Assembly: GCF_018687715.1 (NCBI RefSeq)
Contig: NC_056761.1
Coordinates: 20,581,001-20,645,000, forward strand
Length of the DNA stretch: 64,000 bases
DNA from: Carya illinoinensis
Taxonomy: Eukaryota; Streptophyta; Magnoliopsida; Fagales; Juglandaceae
Direction: 5' to 3'
The translations under genes were made by a program, and so were the position numbers. Below the pieces are notes generated by a model, which searched no databases, was not told the DNA's origin, and saw nothing but the letters and a program-made list of their open reading frames with translations. Below are positions 33,482 to 45,824 of the stretch, piece after piece (the first letter of the stretch is position 1; each line of letters opens with the position of its first letter).

Positions 33482-36400
33482 GAAGAGTCTGTTTGTTTGA
33501 GTTTTATGCTTGCACTTTGTTTGATTCCGGTGCGTCACAGTCGTTTGTATCTTCCACTTTTGCTCGGGTGTGTAATTTGGTCACGGAACCGTTGCTGAAG
33601 TCTATGGTAGTGGCTCTACCCGATGGTGACATGGTGTGGTGTTCCAAGGTTGCTTTGGGATGCCCGTTAAATTTTGATGGAAGGTTCTTGGATGCTGATT
33701 TGGTGGTGTTTAAACTGTTGGGTTTTGATATCATCCTCGGGATGGATTGGCTATACCGATATTCTGCAAGTATTAATTGCAGAAGTTGGATAATTAGCTT
33801 TCAGCTTCCAGATGGTGATTGTCTGGAATTTGCGGGGAGTAAATTAAAAGAAAAGCCGATAATTATATCGGCGATTCAAGCAAGAAGAGAGATTGCATGG
33901 GGGCGGATGCATTCTTGGTTCAGATGGTGTCCACGCCGTCTGAGAAGAAGTCTTTGGCAGACATTCCAGTTGTGGAAGAATTCCCCGATGTGTTTGTGGA
34001 TGACTTGCCCAGACTACCCCCTGTGCGGGAAATGGAATTTGTTATAGACTTGGAACCTGGAGCGGCTCCTGTGCATAAAGCTCCTTATCGCATGGCACCT
34101 GCTGAATTAAAAGAGTTGGAGACTCAGTTGCAAGAGCTGGTAGAGAAGGGATTTATTCAGCCTAGTACTTCACCGTGGGGTGCACCAGTTTTGTTTGTTA
34201 AAAAGAAAGATGGAACCCTCCGTATGTGCATCGATTATCGAGAATTGAATAAGGTGACCATCAAAAAATAAATACCCTCTCCCGCGGATAGATGATTTAT
34301 TTGATCAGCTTCAAGGAGCAGCTGTGTTCTCTAAAAATGATCTGAGGTCAGGATACTACCAGCTGAGGATCAGAGACAAGGATGTGCCTAAAACTGCTTT
34401 CAGGTCGAGGTATGGGCATTATGAATTTAAGGTGATGCCGTTTGGGTTAGCTAATGCCCCTGCTGCTTTCATGGATTTAATGAATCGAGTATTTCGACCT
34501 TATCTGGATTCCTTTGTGGTAGTATTCATCGATGATATTCTGATTTATTCCCGGGATGTTGAAGAGCATGTGTATCATCTTCGTCTGGTACTTGGGAAAT
34601 TGAGAGAACACCAATTGTACGCCAAGCTCAGCAAGTGTGAATTCTGGTTGGAAGAAATTAATTTTCTTGGGCATGTGATTTCCCAAGACGGAGTGGCTGT
34701 TGATCCTAGTAAGCTAGAAGCCATTTTGTCATGGCAGCGCCCGACTACAGTGCGCGAGATCCGGAGTTTCATGGGACTTGCCGGATATTACCGAAGATTT
34801 GTGGAGGGATTTGCTAGCCTATCCGGACCTCTCACAGCTCTAACTCGGAAGAATACAGAATTTGTGTGGTCAGATAAGTGTGAGAGAAGCTTCCAAGAAT
34901 TAAAGAACAGGTTGATGACGGCACCAGTGTTAGCGCTCCCAGAACCACATAAGCCATTCGTAGTCTTTAGTGATGCGTCTAAGTTTGGTTTGGGTTGTGT
35001 CCTTATGCAGGAAGGACGGGTTGTTGCCTATGCATCTCGTCAGCTAAAGGACAATGAGAAAGAATACCCGAAGCACGATTTGGAATTGGCTGCGATTGTT
35101 TTTGCACTCAAGATCTGGCGGCACTTTTTGTATGGGGAAGCATGCGAGGTATACACTGATCACAAGAGCTTGAAGCATTTGTTTTCCTAGAAAAATATGA
35201 ACATGAGGCAGAGGCGATTGCTAGAGCTAATCAGTGACTATCAGTGTGAGATCAAGTACCATCCGGGGAAGGCTAATATAGTTGCTGATGCTTTGAGCTG
35301 AAAGTCGCACTTGGAAGATGAAGTCGAGCCGTTAGAATTGGATTCGTTGCTTTGTGGGATGAGAAGGCTCCTTATTGAGCGTTCGCAGTAAGAAGAGATT
35401 TTATCTTTAGTTCTTGATATTCGGGTAACTGATTTTGAAGAATTGAAGACTCTTCAAAGGAAGGATCCAAAGCTGTTGAATATCAAAAAAACGGTCAGAA
35501 AATCTCGAGGGCCGTTGCATTATAGCATGGATAAAGATGGGATACTTCGGTTCCGAGATAGTAGAGTGGTCCCCAAAGATTCAGAATTCAAGGAGCGAAT
35601 CATGGCAGAAGCTCATGCGGCCCCTTATTCAGTTCATCCCGGCAGTACAAAGATGTACCGAGACTTGAAGAAAAATTACTAGTGGGATGGAATGAAGAAG
35701 GATATTGCCTTATATGTTGAGAAATGCCACACATGCCGTCAAGTGAAGGCCGAGCATCAAAGACCTGCAGGTATGCTCCAACCCCTCCCTATTCCTGAGT
35801 GGAAATGGGATGACATCACGATGGACTTTGTAGTGGGTTTACCGAGAACGCCTAGTGGGAAACATTCTGTTTGGGTGATTGTTGACCGGTTAACGAAAAG
35901 TTCTCATTTCCTGCCTGTTAATAACACCAACTCCTTGGGTAAGTTGACACGCTTGTACATGAAAGAAATAGTGCGGCTGCACGGCATACCAAAGAGTATA
36001 GTGTCGGATCGAGACCCAAGGTTTACGTCGCAGTTCTGGAAGAGTTTGCAAGCAGCTTTGGGTACTAGGTTGAAGTTTAGTACTGCATATCAGCCGTAGA
36101 CAGACGGCCAATTAGAGCACACCATTCAGACCCTTGAAGACATGTTGCGAGCGTGTGTCATGGAATTTCAGGGGAGTTGGGAAAACCATTTGCCGCTCAT
36201 AGAGTTTGCATATAATAACAGCTTCCATGCGACCATTCAAATGGCTCCCTATGAAGCTCTTTACGGGAGGAAGTGTAGATCGCCCTTATGTTGGGACGAA
36301 GTCGGGGAGAGTAAGATTATTGGACCCGAAATAATTCAAGAGATGCAAAGCCAAGTCCGGATCATCAGAGATAAAATGGCGGCAGCTCAGAGTCGCCAGA

Positions 36401-36838
36401 AAAGCTACGCTGATACCAGGAGGAGAGAGTTGTCTTTTGAAGTTGGTGATTGGGTTTATCTCAAAGTCTCTCCCATGAGAGGTGTTAAGCGTTTTGGTTA
36501 GAAGAGGAAACTGGATCCGAGGTATGTCGGACCTTTTCAGATTCTAGAGAAGGTAGGGTCTGTCGCCTATAGAGTTGCTTTGCCAGAGTATTTTGGGGAT
36601 ATTCACGATGTCTTCCACGTATCATCCCTGAAGAAGAGCTTTGGACAGCAAGAGCCACGCTTCGTCGACCCGGAGGGTATTCAGTTGCAACCGGATCTCA
36701 CTTATGAGGTTATTCCGTCACAGATCATGGATTGGAAGGAGCAACAATTGAGGTCCAAGACGATACCTCTGGTTAAGGTAGCTTGGGGAGATCCGTTAGC
36801 TCAAGACTTCTCTTGGTAGCGAGTAGCGGATATGAGGG
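33482..36838 (+). pseudogene. pol: Element D protease-RT-RNase H-integrase-chromodomain remnant
   Basis: Domains in order: protease ([12 protein letters not shown], from about 33510), RT ([55 protein letters not shown]), RNase H ([10 protein letters not shown] with the Asp that C lost; [11 protein letters not shown]), integrase ([32 protein letters not shown]) and tail (IPSQIMDWKEQQLRSKTI). Breaks: frameshifts near 33900 and 34268; TAG 35188-35190, TGA 35299-35301, TAA near 35390, TAG near 35680, TAG 36097-36099, TAG 36499-36501 and TAG 36817-36819. Most replace CAG, CGA or TGG codons seen in C. Clearly dead, but it retains residues lost in C, so the two complement each other as family references. 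Confidence 0.9.
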
Positions 36839-36971
36839 AGCAGTACCCGTACTTGTTTGAATAATGAAGGTATGTATCTTAATCTTGGTCACAGCTGGTT
36901 TATGTGTTTTTATGTGGCTTGTTTTAAGTTGGTGGTTGATCTTGCAAATTTCGAGGACGAAATTTGTTTTT

Positions 36972-36985
36972 AAGGGGGGGAGGAT
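36972..36985 (+). other. Polypurine tract in element D plus-strand block
   Basis: TAAGGGGGGGAGGA lies immediately before TGTGATGACC. Confidence 0.85.
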
Positions 36986-37333
36986 GTGATGACCCGCTTT
37001 CGCGTGTATTTTCACTGAAGGGTTGTTTTTATTTTAATTAATGTATTAGTTTATTTATTTTAAATTATTGCGTTTTAAATTTAGTTTTTGTTTGTTGGAT
37101 GTTGTGTTTTGTTTATTTATTTATTTATTTATTTTACGGTTTTTAATCTCTTTCTCGGCGGTTTTGTTTTGTTGTCCGGAGTGAGGATTGTACCTCATTT
37201 CTTCCTACATCTCTTTTTGTTCCTTTTTCCTTTTTCCCTTTTTCTCTTTTCTTTTTTTCTTTATTTTTCTTTTTCTTTTTTTTTTTCTTTTTTTTCTTTC
37301 TTTTCTTTTTCTTCTCTCTTCCTCTCCCGATCG

Positions 37334-37365
<32 letters not shown>

Positions 37366-38819
37366 CCCATGCCGGAAGTACCCCCAGCCCCGACCCACCG
37401 CCGTCCGGCCACCGTGGGCGACACCACCCCCACCGGTCGAAGCCCCTCCCTCCGGTGCACCACCCCACTGAATCCCAGCCCCATCCGGCCAGCCGTTTGG
37501 CCGGAAAACGCGCAAGAAGCCCCACGGATTTTGCCCCGATCTGCCGTCGTCGCTCCACCTCTGGCCACCACTCCATCACCGGTTCCTTGTCGTCCTAACC
37601 CACCCATTTCCGACCCCTAATAGCCACCGGAACAGCTCCCACGAGCTAGCTTTCCATTTTGGGAAATCCGACCTCCCTCCACCGTTTTCGCCGCCACCCA
37701 CGGCCAACCACCACTTCCAATAGCTTTATAATCATCCTTAGACCATTCCCTATCAATCCCAAGCCTTGGTTTGTCCCCGTTCAAAAGTGGGTATTTTACA
37801 ACCCAAAGCCACAGTGAATTTTCACTGTTACGTTGCTTTTTCTCCACCATTTGCAATGCCGCAAGGTTTCTAAAAATACCATATAGCGCTGTAAGTATTT
37901 TCCAAACCCTATTTTCAGATTTAAATATATTTTGCTCATTCAATATTTATCTATTGGTTGGCTGATTCCAGACTGAGTCCGAGGAGTTCGGGGTTCGGAT
38001 GGATGGAGGACGGAGTTGCTTGTTTTATTGATTTATGTTGATTGATTATTTTTGTGCATTGATATGGCATTTACATGGTGCATGCATGTGCGTTTTTATT
38101 TAATTGAGGAAAGCCTGTTTTATTGGCGTAAGTGGACTTACGGGTGCGTGTGTATCATGACCCCAAGCCGGGATGGGGTATTATCTCGGTGGAGCTCCTC
38201 TGGTCACTCGGGAGCGGAATAAACTGAGTGACGTCCCTTGGGTTGTCGCTGGGCGACGACGGGAGTGGGGGCTAGAGGATGCTTGGCTACGAACGCGCCG
38301 GGCGCGGAACCAGGCATCGCTCTATGCACCGACTCCGTGGCCCTTCGCTGGTGAGGGCTAGAGGATGCTTGGCTACGAACGCGCAGGGCGCGGAACTGGG
38401 CATCGCTCATTAGGTGTCACATGCGTGGTCGTAACCTGCGGTGTGGCATTGGAGCCAGGGTGTGCGGATGACCCCTAGGGGAGGTCATGGTGCATACGGA
38501 TTAAATTGGATAATGGTTTGAGAAGGTTATAGGCCAAATGTGTTTTTTGGCATGATATTTGGAAAGGGTTTGTTTTTGGGCCAAATGGGATTTTTTTGGT
38601 GTGCGTGAAAAAAATATGTTTTTATGGGTTTGCGCTTTGGCATCACGTTATGCATATTGTTTGAGTTCTATATGTTTTTATCTGGTGGTGTTTGGATTTT
38701 ACTTACCTGCGGTAGCATTTTTGGTTCCATAGATTTTGGTGCAGGATTTGAGGAGGAGGAGGAGGCTGAGCCCAAGGATTCGGCTCCGCCGGAGTTTTGA
38801 GTCGAATTTATGCTTTATA
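36986..38819 (+). repeat. Plus-orientation LTR of element D, 3' end missing
   Basis: Starts TGTGATGACCCGC after the polypurine tract and runs to GTCGAATTTATGCTTTATA, losing about the last 250 bases including GGCGTCACA. It has a CT repeat (37337-37362) and an imperfect direct repeat of about 80 bases around 38265-38400 (GCTAGAGGATGCTTGGCTAC twice). Confidence 0.9.
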
Positions 38820-39225
38820 TCCGACCCCCGAACTCCTCGGACTCAGTCCAAAATCAGCCAACCAACAGATAAATATTGAATGAGCAAAATATATTTAAAT
38901 CTAAAAATAGGGTTTAGAAAATACTTACAGCGCTATATGGTAGTTTTAGAAAGCTTGCAGCGTTGCAACCAGCGGAGAAAAAGCAACGTAACAGTGAAAA
39001 TTCACTGTGGTCGTGGGTTGTAAAATACCCACTTTTGAACGGGGAAAAACCAAGGCTTGGGATTGATAGGGAATGGTCTAAGGATGATTATGAAGCTATT
39101 GGAAGTGGTGGTTGACCATGGGTGGCGGCAAAAACGGTGGAGGGAGGCCGGATTTCCCAAAATGGAAAGCTAGCTCGTGGGAGCTGTTCCGGTGGCTATT
39201 AGGGGCCGGAAATGGGTGGGTTAGG
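38820..39225 (-). repeat. Minus-orientation LTR piece of element D
   Basis: CCGACCCCCGAACTCC to GGGTGGGTTAGG. It is the near reverse complement of about 37595-38000 in the adjacent plus LTR, forming a 0.4 kb inverted repeat with a loop of about 0.8 kb. Confidence 0.85.
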
Positions 39226-39948
39226 CCTGAAAACGATCAGCTCACATCTCCTCTGTGGCGATAAGGTGGGGAGCAAAACGCCCAAGTTCTATGAATCTCC
39301 AGGCGTACTGTTCCACTATTGTGCCCCCTTGGACCAAATTTGAGAACTCTCTTGCCTTTTGCTTCCTTACCGATGCGGGAAAGAAGCGGTTGTTAAACTC
39401 TTTCTTGAAGCGCTGCCAGGTCACAGCAGCGAAAGATCCCAATTCTGATTCCAGCATCACCCTCTTGGTATCCCACCAATCAGACGCGGTGCCTTGCAAC
39501 AGATAGCTGGTGTAGAGTACCTGTTGTGCCTCGGTGCAACCACACAACTCAAATGTTCTTTCCAGGTCCTTGATCCATTTTCCAGCTTGAAGTGGATCCT
39601 CTTCTCCAGTGAAGTGTGGAGTTCTATGCGCCAGGAAGCGCTCATAGGTGCATCCGGCTTGCACCATGCTACTAGACCCTCCTGGGTACATCCATGGCCC
39701 TCCCTGATGTGGCCAAGGACCTCCTGGTTGTGGCCAAAACCCTCCTTACTGTGGACAAGGCCCTCCTTGTTGTGGCCGGGGACCCCCTTGTTGTGGCCAA
39801 GGTCCTCCTTATTGTGGCCAAGGCCCTGTCTGTTGTGGCCTAATATTCTACTGCATAAACTCTGTCATCTGCCGTATTGCTTCGGCTATGGAGTCATCTC
39901 TTCAGGTATTGTCCCGTGGCTCCTGAGTAGATTTCCTTGGTCTCCCCA
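39226..39948 (-). pseudogene. gag: Element D Gag N-terminal remnant (minus strand)
   Basis: From MGRPRKSTQEPRDNT (ATG about 39950) through the Pro/Gln-rich GGPW repeats and MYPGGSSSMVQAGC to FAPHLIATEEM. Cut at 39226. A TAG in EFMQ*NIRPQ near 39850 replaces Gln. It duplicates, in inverse orientation, the gag at 32876-33340. Confidence 0.85.
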
Positions 39949-40230
39949 TTCCCTACCACCACAACCTTTGACCCCCTTTCAGAAAACAAAACAAATAAAA
40001 CCAACAACAAAAAAAACATAACCAAAGACCAACACCACATCACAGAAAACAAAAGAAACCAACTTGCAAAAACATAACTAAATAAATAAAAACAAACAAA
40101 CAAGCTCAAACAAATAAAGCAAATAAAACGAATTAAATAACTGTACTTAACATAATTTTTAAAACACAACCTAAAAAAAACATTCTGATACTACCTACGG
40201 GACATGTGGTTTTATCCAGAGCCAAACCTC

Positions 40231-40242
40231 GCTCTGATACCA
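40231..40242 (-). other. Primer-binding site of element D
   Basis: Minus strand TGGTATCAGAGC, two bases from the 40245 LTR edge. Confidence 0.95.
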
Positions 40243-40244
40243 CC

Positions 40245-41909
40245 TGTGACGCCCCCAAATCCCCACGCACGGACATGGGGAAATCGAGACGTCTGGATGA
40301 TGACAACCTGGGTCACCACCCTATCGACGAGTGCCAATTGTGTGCAAAAGTAACATATGTGCACGAAGAAACACGCAGCAGATAACGGAAGTCATATAAC
40401 TAAGTACCAGAATTTTTCTTAATATATTACAAGCTGTTTAAAACATACATAAATAAAATATTACAAAAATACAAATATAGTTTTAAACCAAACTATAAAG
40501 CATAAATTCGACTCAAAACTTCGGCGGAGCCGCATCCTTGGGCTCAGCCTCCTCCTCCTCCTTGAATCCTGCACCAAAATCTACGGAATCAAAAATGGTA
40601 CCGTAGGTAAGTAAAATCCAAACACCACCAGATAAAAACATGTAGAACTCAAACAATATGCATGAAGTGATGCCAAAGCGCAAACCCATAAAAACATATT
40701 TTTTGCACGCACGCCAAAAATCCCATTTGGCCTATAACCATCCCAAACCATTATCCAATTTAATCCGTATGCACCATGACCTCCCCTAGGGGTCATCTGC
40801 ACACCCTAGCTCCAGTGTCACACCGCAAGTTACGACCACGCATGTGACACCTAACGAGCGAAGCCCAGTTCCGCGCTCTACGCGTTTGTAGCCAAGCATC
40901 CTCTAGCCCTCACCAGCGAAGGGCCACGGAGTCGGTGCGTAGAGCGATGCCCGGTTCCGCGCCCGGCACGTTTGTAGCCAAGCATCCTCTAGCCCCCACT
41001 CCCGTCGTCGCCCAGCCACAACCCAGGGGACGTCACTCAGTTTATTCCACTCCCGAGTAACCAGAGGAGCTCCACCGAGATAATACCCCATCCCGGCTTG
41101 GGGTCGTGATACACACGCACCCGTAAGTCCACTTACGCCAATAAAACAGGCTTTCCTCAATTAAATAAAAACGCACGTGCATGCACCATGTAAATGCCAT
41201 ATCAATGCACAAAAATAATCAATCAACATAAATCAATAAAACAAGCAACTCCGTCCTCCATCCATCCGACCCCCGAACTCCTCGGACTCAGTCCGGAATC
41301 AGCCAACCAACAGATAAATATTGAAAGAGCAAAATATATTTAAATCTGAAAATAGGGTTTGGAAAATACTTACAGCGCTATATGGTATTTTTAGAAAGCT
41401 TATGGCGTTGCAAACGGCGGAGAAAAAGCAATGTAACAGTGAAAATTCACTGTGGTCGTGGGTTGTAAAATACCCACTTTTGAACGGGGACAAGCCAAGG
41501 CTTGGGATTGATAGGGAATGGTCTAAGGATGATTATGAAGCTATTAAAAGTGGTGGTTGGCCATGGGTGGCAGTGAAAACGGTGGAGGGAGGCCGGATTT
41601 TCCAAAATGGAAAGCTAGCTCGTGGGAGCTGTTCCGGTGGCTATTATGGGCCGGAAATGGGTGGGTTAGGACGGCAAGGAACCGGTGATGAAGTGGTGAA
41701 GAAGTGGTGGCCGGAGGTGGAGCGACGGCAGCGGATCGGGACAAAATCCGTGGGGCTTCTTGGGCGTTTTCCGGCCAAACGGCTGGCCGGATGGGGCTTG
41801 GATTCGGTGGGGTGGTGCGCCGGAGGGAGGGGCTTCGACCGGTGGTGGTGGTGTCACCCACGGTGGCCGGACGGCAGTGGGTCGGGTCTAGGGGTACTTC
41901 CGGCGTGGG

Positions 41910-41964
<55 letters not shown>

Positions 41965-42309
41965 GATCGTGAGAGGAAGAAAGAAGAAAAAGAAAAGAAA
42001 GAAAAAAAAGAAAATAAAAAGAAAAAGAAAAAGAAAGAAGAAAAAGTAAAGAGAAAATGGGAAAAAGGAAAAAGGAAAAAAAAAGAGATGTAGGAAGAAA
42101 TTAGTTCCAATCCTCACTCCGGACAACAAAACAAAACTGTTGAGAAAGAGATTAAAAACTGTAAAACAAATAAATAAATAAATAAAACACAACATCCAAC
42201 AAATAAAAACTAAATTTAAAATGCAATAATTTAAAATAAATAAACTAATACATTAATTAAAAGAAAAACAACCCTTCAGTGAAAATACACGCGAAAACGG
42301 GTCATCACA
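40245..42309 (-). repeat. Right (5') LTR of element D
   Basis: 2065 bases, full length. It contains a tandem duplication of about 85 bases (GTAGCCAAGCATCCTCTAGCCC at 40890 and 40975), a (GA)n run of about 50 bases (41914-41963) and a purine-rich tract to 42090. It ends GGGTCATCACA before TATAC. Confidence 0.95.
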
Positions 42310-43379
42310 TATACGTTCAAACGTTACTGCATGAACGTTTGCACAGAAAATTAAACGTTCGAACATTCATTAATGAACGTCCAAACGTTAATTGCATAAC
42401 AAGCAGAATATAAAACTTTCACGCACGGGAAAGCATATTCATTTCTACTTTCCTCTGTGTGTGTTAGAGTGAGAGACAGAGAGAGTTTTAGAGAGAGGGA
42501 GCTGAGATGATGAAACAGACGGAGAGACAGAGAGAGTTTTAGAGAGAGGAAGAGAAGAAGTGGAGGGTTATAGTGAGAGAGAGTTTGCAAAGGTATAGTT
42601 TTAAGCATTAAGGTAAAAAAAATTTCTCATTTTTTATTTGTAATTTACATGATAATTATCAATGTTTTTTTTATATATATATTTAACTAACTAGTATTGT
42701 GTATTTTTTGAAGGATCATTTGTTGTGAATTGTTGAAAATTTGTGATTTTTAAAGAGGAATTTCTTTAAAGCACAAGGTATATATACTAAACTCTATTGT
42801 TACATTTTATTGTGGATTTAATTTGTGATATGGATTGTTTTGTTTGGATGAATTAAAATGAAAAATTATTGTTATTAGATATGTTTATTCTTAATGTGAT
42901 AATGTTTTAGTATAGTGTATGTTTTTGAATAATAATTATTTGTAAATTTATGTGTCTATTTTAGTAATATGTTGTGATTAAAGAATATATATAACAATTT
43001 CGATAAAAATAAATAGTGTGATTATTTGTGTAAAAATAAAAATAAATAGTATATAATTATAATAATAATAATTATAAATTATAATATTACGATTAAAACT
43101 ATTATCTATATAATTAGTTAAATAACTAATATAATAAATTAGATATATTAAGTAATTATAATAATAATTACTTATTTAATAATAAAAATTATTATAATAA
43201 TTACAATAATTTTGGCAATAATAGTAATAATTATATAATAACTGATAACAATTAAGTGTTATCAATATATAGTATAACTAGTAATTATAATCTAATTTAC
43301 TATATATTATATTAAATACGAAATAATATAAATCTACAAATAATATATATAAGTCTACAAATAATTTCAAAGTGTTATT
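42310..43379 (+). mobile_element. CACTA-like element, right segment
   Basis: Begins with the TATAC duplication of D, and ACGTTCAAACGTT-type motifs continue to about 42395. Then follow a possible promoter (TATAAAA 42409-42415), a GA-rich leader, and two splice-like pairs (donor AAG|GTAAAA at 42613; acceptor GAAG ending 42713; donor CAAG|GTATAT at 42778), suggesting untranslated first exons of a plus-strand gene. Past 42800 it is AT-rich with no open frame of note. It is cut at 43379 by element F. Confidence 0.5.
42409..42415 (+). promoter_or_regulatory. Possible TATA box, plus-strand CACTA gene
   Basis: TATAAAA precedes a GA-rich leader. With insertions removed it is divergent from the minus-strand TATA box at 11004-11013, with the palindrome-rich spacer between them. 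Confidence 0.4.
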
Positions 43380-45447
43380 TGTGACGACCCGCTTTTACGT
43401 GTTTTTTTCACTGAAGGGTTGTTTTAAATTTAATTAATATATTGATTTATTTGTTTTAAATTATTGCGTTTTAAATTGGTTTCTATTTATTTGATATTGT
43501 GTTTTATTTATTTAGTCGTTTTACGGTTTTTAATCTCGTTTTCGGTGAATCTGTTTTGTTTTCTGGAGTGAGGATTGGACCTCATTTCTTCCCTCCATCT
43601 TTTCTTTTCTCTTTTTCCTTTTTCTCTTTTCTTTATTTTTTCTTTTTCTTTTTTCTTCCTTTTTCCCCTTCCCTCCCGAGCGACCCCTCCGTCCGTCTCT
43701 CTCTCTCCTCTTCTTCACGCCGATCACTCCTTGCGCCCAAACCCACTGCCGCCGGCCACCGTGCAGCACACCACCCTCACCATTTTCTTCCCCTTCCTTC
43801 GGTGAACCACCCCACCAATTTTCACCGCCAAAGGAGCCGCTGTTTAGCCGAAAAAAGCCCATCAAGCCACACGGTTTTTGCTTCGATCTACCGCCGTCAC
43901 TCCACCTCCAGCCACCACCTCTTCACCACTTCATCACCAACTCCTTACCATCCTAACCCACCCATTTCCGGCCTCTAACAGTCACCGGAATAGCTCCCAC
44001 GAGCTAGGTTCCGTTTTGGGCATTTCAGCCCTCTCTCTGCCGTTTTCGCCGCCACCCACAGCCAAACTCCACTTCCACTAGCTTCATAAACATCCTTAGG
44101 CTATTCCCTATCAATCCCGAGCCTTGGTTTGTCCCCGTTCAAAAGTGGGTATTTTACAACCCACGACCACAGTGAAATTTCACTGTTACGTTGCTTTTCT
44201 TTCGTCGTTTGCAACGCCTCAAGCTTTCTAAAAATACCATATAGCGCTATAAGTATTTTCCAAACTCTACTTTTAGATTTAAATATATTTTGCTCATTTA
44301 ATAAATATTTATCTGCTGGTTGGCTGATTCCGGACTGAGTCCGAGGAGTTCGGGGGTCGGATGGATTGAGGAAGGAGTGCTTGGTTTTGGTTGTTTGTGA
44401 TTGCTTGATTATTTGAGCCATGAGGCATGAGTTGCATATTGTGTATGTGTGCATTTTGTTTTAATCGAGAAAATCCTGTTTTATTAGAGTAAATGGTTTT
44501 TAGGTGCGTGTGTCTCACGAGCCCAAGCCGGGATGAGTTATTATCTCGGTCGAGCTCCTCTGGTCACTCGGGAGTGGATAATACTGAGTGACATCCCCTG
44601 AGTTGTCGCACGATACAGTAACGCTATCGTGTTGACTCCGTGGTCCCTAGAGTGGTAGGGACTAGAGGATGGCCTGGCCAGGTACGCGCGGGGCGCGAGT
44701 CTGAGCATCACTCGTTTAGGTGTCACACGCGTAGTCATTACCTGCGGTGTGGCACAGAGCCAGGGTGTGCGGATGATCCCTAGGGGAGATCATGGTGCAT
44801 GCATAACCAGATTGTTTTTATGGTTTTCGAATGTGGGCCATTTTCTGGGAAAATGGCAAGGTTTGATTCTCAAGGCTTCTAATGCATTTTCTAGAAAAAT
44901 GGTGGTTTGGGCCATTATCTGGGATAATGGCGAGACTTGGTTTTAAGGATATGTTTTTGTGGGCCAAATGGATTTTTTTGGCATGCATGGAAAAAATATA
45001 GTTTTATGGCGCATGTGCATTGGTTTTTCTTTCATGCATATTGTTTTAGTTTTATATGTTTTTATCTAGTGGTGTTTGGAGTTTACTTACCTGCGGCACC
45101 ATTTTTGGTACCGTAGATTTTGGTGTAGAGATCGAGGATGAGGAGGAGGAGGAGGCTGAGTCCAAGGATGCAGCTCCGCCGGGGTGCTGAAGTTTATGTT
45201 TTGTATTTGGTTTAAAACTATATTTGTTTTTTGTAATATTTATTTATGTATGTCTTGAACGGCTTTGTTTTAAACAAGAAAAATTCTGGTACTTAGTCAT
45301 GACTTTTCGTTGCCCGCTGCATATTTCTTTTTGCACGTTTGTTGCTATACACACTTGGCACACATCGTTAGGGTGATGACCTGTGATGTCATCATCTGGA
45401 CGTCTCGATTTCTCCGTGTCCGTGCGTTGGGATTTGGGGGCGTCACA
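43380..45447 (+). repeat. 5' LTR of element F
   Basis: 2068 bases, TGTGACGACCCGC to GGGGGCGTCACA. It is a more diverged subfamily than C and D (for example the CTTCACGCCGATCAC phrase shared with 8325-8345). Confidence 0.95.
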
Positions 45448-45449
45448 GG

Positions 45450-45463
45450 TGGTATCAGAGCGG
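45450..45463 (+). other. Primer-binding site of element F
   Basis: TGGTATCAGAGCGG, initiator-Met type. Confidence 0.95.
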
Positions 45464-45824
45464 TTTCGTTCTGTGTAAAACCACATGTCCCGTAGGTAGT
45501 ACCAGAATATTTTTAAAGTTATGTTTTAAAAATTATGTTAAGTAAAGTTGTTATTTGATTTGTTTTATTTGTTTGAGGTTGTTTGCTTGTATATATTTAT
45601 TTGGTTATGTTTTTGCAAGATGGTTTCTTTTTGTTTCTTGTTATGTGGTGTTGGTTTTTGGTATTTGTTTTTGTTTTCTTAAAGGGGTCAAAGGTTGTGG
45701 TGGCAGGAAAAAATGGTGGGACCAAGGAAATCTACTCAGGAGCCACGGGACAATGCATGAAGAGCCCAAGCAATACGGCAAATGACTGACTTTATGCAGC
45801 AGAATTTTAGGCCACAGCAGACAG

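Larger units (their letters stand above)
32511..42309 (-). mobile_element. Element D: rearranged Tekay-type insertion containing an inverted block
   Basis: The outer ends are Tekay LTR ends in minus orientation (TGTGAAACCCC at 32511, TCATCACA ending 42309), flanked by a perfect 5-base duplication TATAC. Inside are: minus LTR piece 32511-32875, a plus-strand gag-pol-LTR block 32876-38819, minus LTR piece 38820-39225, minus gag piece 39226 to about 39950, minus leader and primer site, and a full minus LTR 40245-42309. Overlap of the plus and minus pieces (both hold the start of gag and the same LTR part) rules out a simple inversion. Confidence 0.8.

Noticed and set aside
32511..42309. Element D as a simple inversion of one element
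   Set aside because: Both orientations contain the start of gag and overlapping LTR segments, which an inversion alone cannot produce.
42310..43379. A host gene in the right CACTA segment
   Set aside because: Splice-like signals are present but no coding frame. The palindromes tie it to the transposon.
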